Assembly (NCBI RefSeq): GCF_009695875.1
Contig: NZ_VUNC01000002.1
Location: 1-64,000 of the forward strand
Reading direction: 5' to 3'
Length of the DNA: 64,000 nucleotides
Source of the DNA: Olsenella porci
GTDB lineage: Bacteria > Actinomycetota > Coriobacteriia > Coriobacteriales > Atopobiaceae
Below, in pieces: positions 16,357 to 24,989 of this stretch; the stretch's first letter is position 1, and every line of letters begins with the position of its first letter. The notes beneath the pieces were generated by a model. It searched no databases. It saw only the letters and a program-made list of their open reading frames with translations, and had not been told where the DNA came from. Position numbers and translations under genes: made by a program.

Positions 16357-18032
16357 TAGTAGCCATCGACGGGCCGGCGGGCTCGGGCAAGTCCACGGTT
16401 GCGCGTGCGGTCGCCAAGAGGTGCGGCCTCACGTACCTGGACACGGGCGCGATGTACCGCACCGTGGCGCTGAGGTGCCTGCAGCGCTCGATCGACCTCT
16501 CTAACGCCGAGGCGGTCACCGCGGTCGCCCGGGGCTGCGACATCTCGTTTGGCGTCGCCGAGGACGGTTCCCAGACGGTGAGCGAGGCGGGGGAGGACGT
16601 CACCTCCGCCATCAGGACCGCCGAGGTCGACCACAACGTCTCGGCCGCCGCGGCCGTGCCCGCCGTGCGCGAGGCCATGGTCGCCCGGCAGCGCGAGCTC
16701 GGCAGCGCGGGCAACGTGGTGGCCGAGGGGCGCGACATCGGCACGGTCGTGTTCCCCAACGCGGAGGTCAAGGTGTTCCTCACCGCAGATCCCAAGGCGC
16801 GGGCACACCGCCGTGCCGTGCAGCGAGGGGGCGAGGCGGCAGGGGCCGACACCGCCGAGGAGCAGAGGATCCTCGACGATCTGGTCAGGCGCGACCGCAT
16901 CGACTCCACCCGCGAGGACTCCCCACTCAGGCCCGCCGAGGGCAGCGTGAAGATGGACTCCTCCTCCATGACCGTCGAGGAGGAGGTTCAGAGGATAGTC
17001 TCGCTCATGGTCGCCGCAGGGTGGCGGGGCAAGGGCGCCGACGCGGCAGGCGGGGGAGAGGAGTCTGGCCACGAGGCCGCGGCGGATTCCGCCGGCGCCT
17101 CGGGTGACTCCAACGGGACGGCAAGCCCCGAGCCCGTGGCGGACGGCGCTAACGCGGCCAGTTCCAAGGAAGGCGCTGCCGGGGCGAAGGCTAACGGCAA
17201 AGCTAAGGTGCCCGGGGTGCCAGAGGGAGGGGTTGGCGGGGACGTCGAGAAGCCCGTCTCCCCCAAGGTAGCCGCTGCGACGGAGACCCCTGCCCGCAAG
17301 CGAGACCGCATGCGCGCCTTTGCCGGCAACTCGTTTGACGACTATTTTGACCACGACATGAGGGACTTCCCCGCACCCAGCCGCGCGATGCTCCGCTTTG
17401 TGGCGGCTGTGGTGGGCGGTGTGACCAAGGTCCTGTGGCCGTGGACCATCGAGGACGGCGAGAAGCTCTGGGGCGACGAGCGCGGCCGCGTGATCGTGAT
17501 GAACCACACCTCGATGCTCGACCCCATCTGCATCATCGTGAGCGCCCTGTTCCACGGGCAGCGCGTGAGGTGCGTTTACAAGAGCGAGTTCGACTCCGCC
17601 AAGATCGTGACCTGGCTCTTTAGTCGAGCGGGCGCCATTCCCGTGGTCAGGGGCACCGCCGACGTAAAGGCCGTGCGCAGGGCCGAACGCGCCCTCAAGC
17701 GCGGCGAGATGGTGCTGGTGTTCCCCGAGGGCACGCGCGTGAAGTCCGACGACCAGGAGGTCACCATCCACGGCGGGTTTGCCCTGATGGCGCAGCTCGC
17801 AAAGGCGCCCGTGCAGCCCATGGCCATCGTGGGCGCACGGGACATCACGCCCAAGGGGTCGCACCTCAAGCGGTTTGGCAGGGTGTACCTCAAGGTCGGG
17901 GACTGCATCACCTTTGACGAGCTGGGTGTGAGGGGTAAGAAGGCACGCAACGCAAAGATGGAGGAGGTCGCCATGGGGCGCGTGTACCAGCTTCGCGACG
18001 AGCTCCGCCGCGAGCATCCCGGAAAGATGTAG
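16353..18032 (+). CDS. cmk: Cytidylate kinase fused to a PlsC-type acyltransferase
   Basis: This is a 559-residue fusion of two enzymes. Residues 1 to about 225 are cytidylate kinase (CMP to CDP), with P-loop GPAGSGKST at 7-15, YLDTGAMYRTVALRC, the CMP-site GRDIGTVVFPNAEVKVFLTA and RDRIDSTREDSPL. A flexible Ala/Gly/Glu-rich linker covers about 226-330. Residues about 345-559 are a 1-acylglycerol-3-phosphate acyltransferase with NHTSMLD at 384-390 (catalytic His-Asp) and VFPEGTR at 456-462. No frameshift is needed: the frame is continuous. The kinase part supplies nucleotides and the acyltransferase part would make phosphatidic acid at the membrane. The GTG start overlaps the previous stop (GTGA). 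ispH follows 9 nt later. Confidence 0.9.
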   Translation: MIVAIDGPAGSGKSTVARAVAKRCGLTYLDTGAMYRTVALRCLQRSIDLSNAEAVTAVARGCDISFGVAEDGSQTVSEAGEDVTSAIRTAEVDHNVSAAAAVPAVREAMVARQRELGSAGNVVAEGRDIGTVVFPNAEVKVFLTADPKARAHRRAVQRGGEAAGADTAEEQRILDDLVRRDRIDSTREDSPLRPAEGSVKMDSSSMTVEEEVQRIVSLMVAAGWRGKGADAAGGGEESGHEAAADSAGASGDSNGTASPEPVADGANAASSKEGAAGAKANGKAKVPGVPEGGVGGDVEKPVSPKVAAATETPARKRDRMRAFAGNSFDDYFDHDMRDFPAPSRAMLRFVAAVVGGVTKVLWPWTIEDGEKLWGDERGRVIVMNHTSMLDPICIIVSALFHGQRVRCVYKSEFDSAKIVTWLFSRAGAIPVVRGTADVKAVRRAERALKRGEMVLVFPEGTRVKSDDQEVTIHGGFALMAQLAKAPVQPMAIVGARDITPKGSHLKRFGRVYLKVGDCITFDELGVRGKKARNAKMEEVAMGRVYQLRDELRREHPGKM

Positions 18033-18041
18033 GAGGCTGCC

Positions 18042-18884
18042 ATGAGAGTCGAGGTCGCAAGCCAGGCGGGAGCCTGCTACGGCGTGGAGCGCGCACTGCG
18101 GTTGGTCAGGGACTCCGTCCAGACGGAACGGGGCCAGGTGCACACGCTTGGGCCGCTCATCCACAACCCCCAGGTGGTCGCGGAGCTGGCACAGGCGGGC
18201 GTCTCCCCCGTGTCGTCGCCCGAGGACGTCGATGGCGGCACCCTGGTGCTGCGGACGCACGGCGTGACCCCGCAGGAGGAGCGCAGCGCCAACGAGCACG
18301 CCGACCGCGTGATCAACGCCACCTGCCCGTTCGTGCTGCGCGCCCACCAAAGTGCCCGCGCCCTGTACGACCAGGGCTACCAGGTGATCATCGTGGGCGA
18401 GAAGGGCCACCCCGAGGTCCTGGGGACCCTGGGCAACGCCCCCGGCGCCGTGGTGGTCCAGAACGTCTCCGAGCTCGAGGGCATCAAGGTCGGCAAGCGC
18501 GTGGGCATCGTGGTCCAGACCACGCAGGCCAGGGACAACCTAAGGGCGATCGTTTCCGCCCTCATCGGCAGGTGCGAGGAGCTCAGGCTGCACGACACCA
18601 TCTGCGAGGCCACCTCCAGCAGGCAGGCCGCGGCGGCGGAGCTCTCGGCGCGCGCGGACGTGATGGTCGTGATCGGGGGCAGGAACTCCGCCAACACCAC
18701 GCGCCTGGCCAAGATCTGCTCCGCCCGCTGCCCGCGCACTCACCACATCGAGTCTGCCTCCGAGCTCCAGGCGGGGTGGTTCGACGGAGCAGACCTGGTG
18801 GGCATCACTGCCGGGGCTTCCACGCCGCAGGAGCAGATCGACACGGTCTGCTCCGCCGTCGAGGGAATGGGCGGCACGCGATGA
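18042..18884 (+). CDS. ispH: 4-hydroxy-3-methylbut-2-enyl diphosphate reductase
   Basis: IspH performs the last step of the MEP isoprenoid pathway, making IPP and DMAPP with a [4Fe-4S] cluster. The three cluster cysteines are present: Cys12 (GACYGV), Cys95 (NATCPF) and Cys188 (DTICEAT). Substrate histidines His41 (LIHNPQ), His73 (RTHG) and His123 (KGHPEV) are visible, as is GGRNSANTTRLA. At 280 residues it is a normal single-domain IspH without the S1 fusion seen in some anaerobes. An AGGAGG ribosome site precedes the ATG. The stop overlaps the next start (ATGA). Confidence 0.95.
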   Translation: MRVEVASQAGACYGVERALRLVRDSVQTERGQVHTLGPLIHNPQVVAELAQAGVSPVSSPEDVDGGTLVLRTHGVTPQEERSANEHADRVINATCPFVLRAHQSARALYDQGYQVIIVGEKGHPEVLGTLGNAPGAVVVQNVSELEGIKVGKRVGIVVQTTQARDNLRAIVSALIGRCEELRLHDTICEATSSRQAAAAELSARADVMVVIGGRNSANTTRLAKICSARCPRTHHIESASELQAGWFDGADLVGITAGASTPQEQIDTVCSAVEGMGGTR

Positions 18885-20296
18885 GGGCCAGCCAGCAGGG
18901 CAGGGCCGACTACGCCTCCACGCGCCCCCAGGCCACGGGTGCCGTGGTGGCGAGCGTCGAGGAGGGAAGCCCCGCTTGGGAGGCGGGCATCGAGCCCGGC
19001 ATGCGGGTGGAGACCGTCAACGGCAAGCCGCTCCGCGACATCATCGACTGGCGGTGGGAGGCCTCCGACGCCACCTGCCAGCTGAGCGTGTTCACGCCTG
19101 ACGACGGGCTCACCTATCCCTGCACGCTGGAACGCGAGGCAGGGCAGGACTGGGGCATCGAGTTCGAGGACGTGCTGTTCGACGGCATCCGCACCTGCGT
19201 CAACGCTTGCCAGTTCTGCTTCATGCGCATGCTGCCCGACGACGCCCGCGCCTCCCTCAGCCTGCGCGACGACGACTACCGGCTCTCGTTTCTCCAGGGC
19301 AACTTCGTCACGCTCACCAACGTGACGGACGACGACCTTGCCCGCATCATCGAGTGCCGGCTGGAGCCCATGAACGTCTCGCTCCACGCCGTGTCGCCCG
19401 ATGTCAGGAGGTCGCTCATCGGCCCGCACGCCCAGCGGGGCCTGGACGTTCTGCAGGCGCTCTGCGACGCCGGGCTTGAGGTCCATGGGCAGATCGTGCT
19501 CTGCGCCGGGATCAACGACGGCGAGGAGCTCCGCCGCACGCTCGACTGGGTGGAGGAGAGGGACAACATCACCTCGCTGGCGCTCGTCCCCATGGGCTAC
19601 ACCAAGTACTCGCGGAACTTCTCCCACTCGTTCTCCGAGGACGTGGAGGCGTCCCGCGAGGTCGTCCGGCTCATCGAGCCCTATCAGCGCCGTGCCAGGG
19701 AGCGGCTGGGCCGCACACGGTTCCAGCTCTCGGACGAGTTCTACCTCGACGCCCAGCTGCCCGTTCCGGAGTCCGAGACCTACGACGGCTACCCGCAGTT
19801 CTACGACGGCATTGGCATGCTCAGGAGCTTCCTGGACGAGGCCCGCGACATCTGCCAGGACCACGCGGACGAGCTCGACGGCATCGTGGACGCGCTTCGC
19901 TCGCGTGGGCTCCGCGCGCTCGCGGTGTGCGGCGAGGCGGCAGAGGGCGTTATCCGCGGCTTCTGCGCCGCGTGGGCTCGGGGGCTGGTCTCCGCCCTCG
20001 CCATCCACAACGACTACTACGGCGGCGACGTCAACGTGACGGGCCTCATCGTGTCCGTGGACCTGCTGGCCCAGCTCCCAAAGGACCTCTCGGGGACGGT
20101 CGTGCTGCTCCCCGAGGTCATGTTCAACTTTGACAAGGTCACGCTCGACGGTGGCTCGCAGGCGCAGATCCTCGACGAGATAGACCGTCGCGGCGGCAGG
20201 GCGGTCGTGTGCCAGACGACCCCCTCCGCCATGGTCGACGCCCTCCGCTGCCAGCTGGACCCGAAAAGAGACCAGGCTCACGATGGACGTTCATGA
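18881..20296 (+). CDS. DUF512 family iron-sulfur protein with PDZ-like N-terminus
   Basis: This 471-residue protein matches the DUF512 (radical-SAM-like) family, which in many anaerobes and cyanobacteria lies beside der. Residues about 15-75 form a PDZ-like module (VASVEEGSPAWEAGIEPGMR). A cysteine cluster follows, TCVNACQFCFMRMLPDDARA, of CxxxCxxC form, which should bind [4Fe-4S]. Then come SLHAVSPDVRRSLIG, LAGIN-like QIVLCAGINDGEEL and a C-terminal part with LLPEVMFNFDKVTLDG. The biochemical reaction of the family is not established to my knowledge. The ATG at 18881 overlaps the ispH stop. It ends the operon; a truncated DUF1287 fragment overlaps its last codons. Confidence 0.88.
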   Translation: MRASQQGRADYASTRPQATGAVVASVEEGSPAWEAGIEPGMRVETVNGKPLRDIIDWRWEASDATCQLSVFTPDDGLTYPCTLEREAGQDWGIEFEDVLFDGIRTCVNACQFCFMRMLPDDARASLSLRDDDYRLSFLQGNFVTLTNVTDDDLARIIECRLEPMNVSLHAVSPDVRRSLIGPHAQRGLDVLQALCDAGLEVHGQIVLCAGINDGEELRRTLDWVEERDNITSLALVPMGYTKYSRNFSHSFSEDVEASREVVRLIEPYQRRARERLGRTRFQLSDEFYLDAQLPVPESETYDGYPQFYDGIGMLRSFLDEARDICQDHADELDGIVDALRSRGLRALAVCGEAAEGVIRGFCAAWARGLVSALAIHNDYYGGDVNVTGLIVSVDLLAQLPKDLSGTVVLLPEVMFNFDKVTLDGGSQAQILDEIDRRGGRAVVCQTTPSAMVDALRCQLDPKRDQAHDGRS

Positions 20297-20483
20297 CATC
20301 GGCAGTTGGCGGGGCGGGGACATCGTAGTCTTCAGCAATCACGCCGATGTCGTCTCGGACGGGAGGAACGGTGATGGCGTGCCGTATGTGATCCACCACA
20401 ACGACCCGTTTCAGACGTCCTACGAGCAGGACATCCTCCAGAGCCGGGACGGCATCGTAGGGCATTGCCGGATGTCCGAGTGA
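20283..20483 (+). pseudogene. C-terminal fragment of a DUF1287 protein
   Basis: These 66 codons read SWRGGDIVVFSNHADVVSDG then NGDGVPYVIHHNDPFQ and YEQDILQSRDGIVGHCRMSE. They match the C-terminal third of DUF1287 proteins (GDIV, HIGIVSDRRN, PLVIHN, GHYR pattern), which are normally near 200 residues and exported. The N-terminal two thirds and signal sequence are missing. The ATG at 20283 lies inside the last codons of the DUF512 gene, so the break point is at the operon end. It is most likely non-functional debris, although it could still be translated by reinitiation. Confidence 0.65.
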
Positions 20484-20679
20484 GCGAGGAAGCGCTGACG
20501 GGGACGGCCTCGTAGTGCCGTGGGCCTCTATATTGAACGGGGTCGTCGCTTCGTCGTTGACCGCAGCGCTCGCCTTTCTCGATCAAAATAGCAGAGCCTG
20601 AGAAATGACGGAGGCCGTTGTGGGATGGAATCGCCAAACGCGGTGGAGGGGCTGCGCCTACATTGACCGCGACGCATCG

Positions 20680-20913
20680 TGCTTAATCCCACTAGGCCTC
20701 CTGCCAAATTCATGACATGATGCATAATCCCGCTAGCACACTTATCGATTCGGAACTAAATGCTTAATCGCCCTAGCCCTCATGTGGGTTGGAGGAGAGA
20801 GAACCAGCATGAGGCCTAGCATCGCTAAGCACCTCGGTTCCAAACCCACAAGAGGAGTAGCGCCTCTAAGCATCCCGGCTCCAGATCCACAAGAGACCGG
20901 GACATGTTAAGCA
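20680..20913. repeat. Inverted repeat array, cluster 2 (3 forward + 3 reverse copies)
   Basis: There are six copies of TGCTTA-N6-CTAG-N-CCTC-W-TG. Forward copies start at 20680, 20721 and 20761; reverse copies end at 20831, 20872 and 20913. The pitch is 41, 40, 41 and 41 bp, and the inner opposed pair spans 71 bp. The copy at 20721 is the most diverged (TGCATA). Copies at 20761, 20872 and 20913 extend into TGTGG. The 13-17 bp spacers between copies do not resemble each other. Confidence 0.85.
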
Positions 20914-21128
20914 GGCACGGATTTCCCCTCTCCGCAACGCCACTTCCCGCCGGGATCGCACGCATGACCATCCTCTTCTTTGCCTATTGATGCCAACGGG
21001 TGAGTTAACGCGACGAGTCCGCATGGCTGACCCCCATCTCTTTCACCCCTGAGACAAGCCGTCGCCACCGCCACGCCCGTCTCGGCCAACTGCTGAACGA
21101 GCTTCTCCCGTGCCACCGGCAAAGGTCG

Positions 21129-21145
21129 ACCAACCTTTGGTTGGT
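21129..21145. repeat. Short perfect hairpin upstream of der
   Basis: ACCAACC and GGTTGGT pair around TTT. No T-run follows, so termination is not indicated. Its place about 120 bp before der suggests leader structure or an operator. Confidence 0.4.
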
Positions 21146-21266
21146 GCGGGGGCAAGACACACTACGAGAAAATATATGGTAATAGAGGGGTAGGAATTGC
21201 TCGGCCCGTGGTCGCGATACTGTCGCATGCTAGACTTCACGGGATGGAACCAGAGCAAGGAGAATC

Positions 21267-22595
21267 ATGCCCAAGCCAATCGTGGCGGTCGTAGGCCGCC
21301 CCAACGTAGGAAAGTCCACCCTGGTCAACCGCATCGCCGTGAGCAGGGACGCCATCGTCCACGAGTCGCGCGGAGTCACCAGGGACCGCTCGTACCACGA
21401 GGCCGACTGGAATGGCCGCGACTTCGTGCTGATCGACACCGGCGGCATCGAGTCAGTTAAGAGCAAGGACGTCTTTGCCCCCAGGATCCGCGAGCAGGCG
21501 CTCGCCGCCTGCGAGGAGGCGGACGTCATCGTATTCGTCGTGGACGGCTCGGTGGGCGTCACGGACGAGGACGAGGAGGTCGCCCGCGTTGTCCGGCGCT
21601 CCAACAAGCCCGTGATCCTGGTGGTCAACAAGGTCGACAACCCGTCCAGCGAGGACGAGGCCTGGCCGTTCTACTCCCTTGGCGTGGGAGAGCCGCATGC
21701 CATCTCGGCAAACCACGGTTACGGCACGGGGGACCTGCTCGACGAGGTCGTGGCCAATTTCCCGCCCGAAGACGAGGAGTCCGAGGAGGACGACGGCTAC
21801 CTGGGTGTGGCCATCATCGGGCGTCCCAACGTGGGCAAGTCCTCCCTCGCCAACCGACTCGCCAAGCGCAACCGCTCGATCGTCTCGGACGTTGCCGGCA
21901 CCACTCGCGACGCCGTGGACACCCTGATCGAGTGGAAGGGCAACCGCATCAGGCTCGTTGACACCGCGGGCATGCGCAAGAAGTCACAGGTTCACGAGGA
22001 CGTGGAGTACTACAGCCTGGTGCGCGGGCTCCAGGCCATGGACCGCGCGGAGGTGTGCATCCTCGTGGTGGACGCCTCGGTGGGCGTGACCGAGCAAGAC
22101 CAGAAGCTGCTGGGCATGGCCGTGGACCGCGGCTGCGCTGTGGTGATGGCCCTCAACAAGTGGGACCTTATTGACACCCAGGAGAAGCGCGACCGCGTGA
22201 TGGAGTCGCTCGACATGCGGATGGGCTACGCGCCCTGGGTGCCCTACGTCAACATCTCGGCCCTGACGGGGCGCGCCGTCGACAAGATCCTCGCCGCAAC
22301 GCTCGCCGCGGCGGAGGCGCATCAGCGCGAGGTCAAGACCTCCGACATCAACAAGCTGCTTGCCCAGCTAAGGGAGGGCGGCCACACCGTCACCGACAAG
22401 AACCGCCGTCTCAAGATCCACTACGGCACCCAGACGGGAACCAAGCCGCCCTCGTTCACCTTCTGGTGCAATGCGCCCGACCTCATCGACGACAACTACG
22501 AGCGGTTCCTCGAGAACCGTATGCGCTCCACCTTCGACTTTGGCGGGACCCCCATTCGCCTCAAGTTCAAGCGGAAGGACGACACCAGAAAATGA
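21267..22595 (+). CDS. der: Ribosome biogenesis GTPase Der (EngA)
   Basis: Der is the double GTPase required for 50S subunit assembly. The first G-domain has GRPNVGKST at 10-18, DTGG and NKVD. The second has GRPNVGKSS near 188, DTAGMRKKSQVHEDVEYYS and NKWDLID. A C-terminal KH-like domain (INKLLAQLREGGHTVTDKNR, then LKIHYGTQTGTKPPSFTFWC) binds rRNA. Its 442 residues are typical. AAGGAG precedes the ATG. Its stop overlaps the plsY start (ATGA), giving a der-plsY-gpsA coupling that is common in Gram-positive bacteria. Confidence 0.96.
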   Translation: MPKPIVAVVGRPNVGKSTLVNRIAVSRDAIVHESRGVTRDRSYHEADWNGRDFVLIDTGGIESVKSKDVFAPRIREQALAACEEADVIVFVVDGSVGVTDEDEEVARVVRRSNKPVILVVNKVDNPSSEDEAWPFYSLGVGEPHAISANHGYGTGDLLDEVVANFPPEDEESEEDDGYLGVAIIGRPNVGKSSLANRLAKRNRSIVSDVAGTTRDAVDTLIEWKGNRIRLVDTAGMRKKSQVHEDVEYYSLVRGLQAMDRAEVCILVVDASVGVTEQDQKLLGMAVDRGCAVVMALNKWDLIDTQEKRDRVMESLDMRMGYAPWVPYVNISALTGRAVDKILAATLAAAEAHQREVKTSDINKLLAQLREGGHTVTDKNRRLKIHYGTQTGTKPPSFTFWCNAPDLIDDNYERFLENRMRSTFDFGGTPIRLKFKRKDDTRK

Positions 22596-23260
22596 CATCC
22601 CTGGTCGTGGCGACGCTTGGCTGCTGCATCGCGTCGTTCCTCGTCTGCGGCATCCCCTTTGGGCTCCTGATCGCCAGGGGCTCGGAGGGGCACGTGGACG
22701 TGCGCAAGGTGGGTTCGGGCAACATCGGGATGACCAACGTCGCGCGCTCCGTGGGTGCGCGCGCCGCCCTCCTCACGTTCTTGTGCGACGCCGGCAAGGG
22801 CGTCCTGTGCACCATCGTCGCACGCCTGGTGATAGCTGCCGTCGCGTTTGGCGGCGACGCCTCCATGGTGGCGCCGTTCACCCCGTTTGGCCTTGCGTCC
22901 ACGCTGGTGTACGCCTCCTGCGTGCTGGGCCACGTCTTCTCTCCCTACCTGCACTTCCACGGCGGCAAGGGGATTTCGGTGGGCTTTGGTGCCGGCCTGG
23001 GCATGTACTGGCCCGTGGGCGTGGGCCTGCTCGTGGTGTTCCTGCTGTTCGCGGTGCCCTCGCGCTACGTTTCGCTCGGCTCCATCTGCGCGGCGGCCTC
23101 GCTGCCGGTGATCTGCCTCGCCCTGGGCTTTGGGCCTCTCAACACGCTGCCCATGGCAATCGTGGCGGTGGTGGTCATCTGGTCGCACCGCCAGAACATC
23201 AGGAAGCTCGCGCGTCACGAGGAGCGCCAGTTCACCGTCCGCAAGGGGGGCGAGAGGTGA
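22592..23260 (+). CDS. plsY: Glycerol-3-phosphate acyltransferase PlsY
   Basis: PlsY transfers the acyl group from acyl-phosphate to glycerol 3-phosphate, the first step of phospholipid synthesis in most bacteria. The 222-residue protein has five or more membrane helices. The three family motifs are visible: VRKVGSGNIGMTNVARSVG (motif 1), HVFSPYLHFHGGKGISVGFG (motif 2) and VIWSHRQNIRKLARHEE (motif 3). The ATG overlaps the der stop and the TGA overlaps the gpsA ATG, so all three are translationally linked. Together with gpsA and the PlsC domain at 16353 it provides the phosphatidic acid route. Confidence 0.94.
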   Translation: MTSLVVATLGCCIASFLVCGIPFGLLIARGSEGHVDVRKVGSGNIGMTNVARSVGARAALLTFLCDAGKGVLCTIVARLVIAAVAFGGDASMVAPFTPFGLASTLVYASCVLGHVFSPYLHFHGGKGISVGFGAGLGMYWPVGVGLLVVFLLFAVPSRYVSLGSICAAASLPVICLALGFGPLNTLPMAIVAVVVIWSHRQNIRKLARHEERQFTVRKGGER

Positions 23261-24270
23261 TGGGCATCCAGCGGGTCGCGGTCATAGGGACGGGCTCGTG
23301 GGGCACCGCAGCCTCGGGGCTTCTCGCCAGGAACTGCGCTGACGTCACGCTCCTGGCGCGCTCCGGTGCCGTCGCAGACTCCATCAACCAGGCGCACAGG
23401 AACCCGCGGCACTTGCGGGGCTACGTGCTCCCCGACAACGTGGGGGCCACCACCCAGGCGCCGGAGGCGCTCGAGGGCTCCGACGCCGTGGTGGTTGCGA
23501 CGCCGTCGGCCTTCCTCCGCTCGACCATGCGCTCCGTCGCGCCCCACGTGCCGGCTGGCGTCCCCGTCGTGGTCCTGACCAAGGGCATGGAGGAGGGCAC
23601 CCTCGAGCTGATGAGCGAGGTCGTGGGCGACGAGGTGGGCGAACCCTGCCGCATCGCCGCCCTGAGCGGGCCCAACCACGCGGAGGAAATCTGCCGCGAC
23701 ATGGTGTCGGCCGCCGTTGTCGCCTCGCCCGACGAGGGGGTCACCCGAGCCGCGAGGGACATGTTCGTCTCGCCCGACTTCAGGGTGTACTGCTCGCACG
23801 ACCTCCGCGGCGTGGAGGTGTGCGGGGCCGTGAAGAACGTGATCGCCATTGCCTGCGGCATCTGCTGGGGCCTGGGCATGGGAGACAACACGCTCGCCGT
23901 GCTAATGACGCGCGGGCTGGCCGAGATCGGCCGCATCGTAAGCGCCGTTGGCGGCGACCCCATGACCTGCATGGGGCTCGCGGGGATGGGCGACCTGGTG
24001 GCCACCTGCACGTCGTCCCACTCGCGCAACCGCACCTTTGGCGAGGCCTTTGCCCGCGGCACGTCGCTCGAGGAGTACGAGGCCAGAACGGGGATGGTCG
24101 TCGAGGGCGCCAAGGCCGTGAGGGGCACCTGGGAGCTTGCATGTGAACGTGGCATCGAGACCCCTATCACGAGGGCCGTTCACGCTATCCTGTACGAGGG
24201 CATGCCCATGGACGAGGCACGGCACTCGCTTTTGGACAGGGACCCAAACGAGGAGTTCTACGGCCTCTGA
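23260..24270 (+). CDS. gpsA: NAD(P)H-dependent glycerol-3-phosphate dehydrogenase
   Basis: GpsA reduces dihydroxyacetone phosphate to sn-glycerol 3-phosphate, the substrate of the adjacent PlsY. The 336-residue protein has the NAD-binding GTGSWGTA at 10-17, SGPNHAEEIC, the catalytic Lys in CGAVKNVIAIACG (about residue 192), and GLAGMGDLVATC with SRNRTFG. All are standard for the family. The start is the ATG that overlaps the plsY stop (TGATG). Confidence 0.95.
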   Translation: MGIQRVAVIGTGSWGTAASGLLARNCADVTLLARSGAVADSINQAHRNPRHLRGYVLPDNVGATTQAPEALEGSDAVVVATPSAFLRSTMRSVAPHVPAGVPVVVLTKGMEEGTLELMSEVVGDEVGEPCRIAALSGPNHAEEICRDMVSAAVVASPDEGVTRAARDMFVSPDFRVYCSHDLRGVEVCGAVKNVIAIACGICWGLGMGDNTLAVLMTRGLAEIGRIVSAVGGDPMTCMGLAGMGDLVATCTSSHSRNRTFGEAFARGTSLEEYEARTGMVVEGAKAVRGTWELACERGIETPITRAVHAILYEGMPMDEARHSLLDRDPNEEFYGL

Positions 24271-24305
24271 CGGGGTCGGGACAACGGAATACGGAGGTTG
24301 GACCC

Positions 24306-24986
24306 ATGACGCAAAGGGCTGCGCGCATCGCACCCTCTATTCTCTCCGCCGACTTCACCAGGCTGGGGGAGGAGCTCGACTCAATTGCGGGGGCAGACTA
24401 CGTCCACTACGACGTCATGGACGGGCACTTTGTGCCCAACCTCTCGTTTGGGCCGGGCATCCTGAGGCAGGTCAAGTGTCACACTCAGATGCCGGTCGAC
24501 GTGCATCTTATGGTCGAGGACCCCGAGCAGAGCGTAGGCTGGTACCTGGAGGCCGGCGCCGACATCGTGACCTTTCACTACGAGGCGCAGCGCCATGCGC
24601 ACAGGCTCGCCACGCTCATTCGCGAGCACGGTGCGCTCGCCTCGGTGGCGATCAACCCGGGCACGCCCGTCGCGGCGCTGTCCTCCATCCTTCCCTACGT
24701 TGACATGGTCCTGGTGATGACCGTAGACCCCGGCTACGGTGGCCAGAGCTTCATCGAGGGGTCATGCGAGAAGCTCGGCGAGCTCCGCTCGCTCTGCTCC
24801 TCGCTGGGCGTGTCGCCGCTCGTCGAGGTCGACGGCGGAATTGGCGTCGCCAACGCTGAGCGCGTGTGCGCCGCGGGGGCGGACGTCCTTGTGGCGGGAA
24901 GCGCGGTCTTTGGCGCCCCGGACAGGGGAGTTGCAATAGAGACGATCCGCGAGGCAGGAACCCGCGGCATAGCTGGGAGGGCCTAG
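24306..24986 (+). CDS. rpe: Ribulose-phosphate 3-epimerase
   Basis: Rpe interconverts ribulose 5-phosphate and xylulose 5-phosphate in the pentose phosphate pathway. The TIM-barrel motifs are all present: APSILSADF, HYDVMDGHFVPNLSFGP (metal-binding His/Asp), DVHLMVEDPE, MTVDPGYGGQSFI and the phosphate-binding EVDGGIG and ADVLVAGSAVFG. The length of 226 residues is normal. Spacing to gpsA is 35 bp and to the next gene 3 bp. Confidence 0.95.
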   Translation: MTQRAARIAPSILSADFTRLGEELDSIAGADYVHYDVMDGHFVPNLSFGPGILRQVKCHTQMPVDVHLMVEDPEQSVGWYLEAGADIVTFHYEAQRHAHRLATLIREHGALASVAINPGTPVAALSSILPYVDMVLVMTVDPGYGGQSFIEGSCEKLGELRSLCSSLGVSPLVEVDGGIGVANAERVCAAGADVLVAGSAVFGAPDRGVAIETIREAGTRGIAGRA

Positions 24987-24989
24987 GGA

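Larger units (their letters stand above)
20484..21266. other. Long gene-free spacer carrying repeat cluster 2
   Basis: These 783 bases have no convincing gene. The repeat cluster fills 20680-20913. A short perfect hairpin, ACCAACC-TTT-GGTTGGT, lies at 21129-21145. Upstream of der the sequence becomes locally AT-rich (GAGAAAATATATGGTAATAG near 21169-21188), the likely promoter area. Confidence 0.6.

Noticed and set aside
15984-18410. Very long open frame on the minus strand (808 codons) across cmk-plsC and ispH
   Set aside because: It is an antisense shadow of GC-rich coding DNA; the + strand genes have full motifs, ribosome sites and operon spacing, and the antisense frame shows no domain.
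20332-20637. Minus-strand frame of 101 codons in the spacer after DUF512
   Set aside because: It is partly antisense to the DUF1287 fragment and shows no family motif or ribosome site.
20680-20913. CRISPR array interpretation of the 41-bp repeats
   Set aside because: Copies are only 24-28 bp, are diverged, occur in both orientations facing inward, have 13-17 bp spacers, and no cas genes are present.
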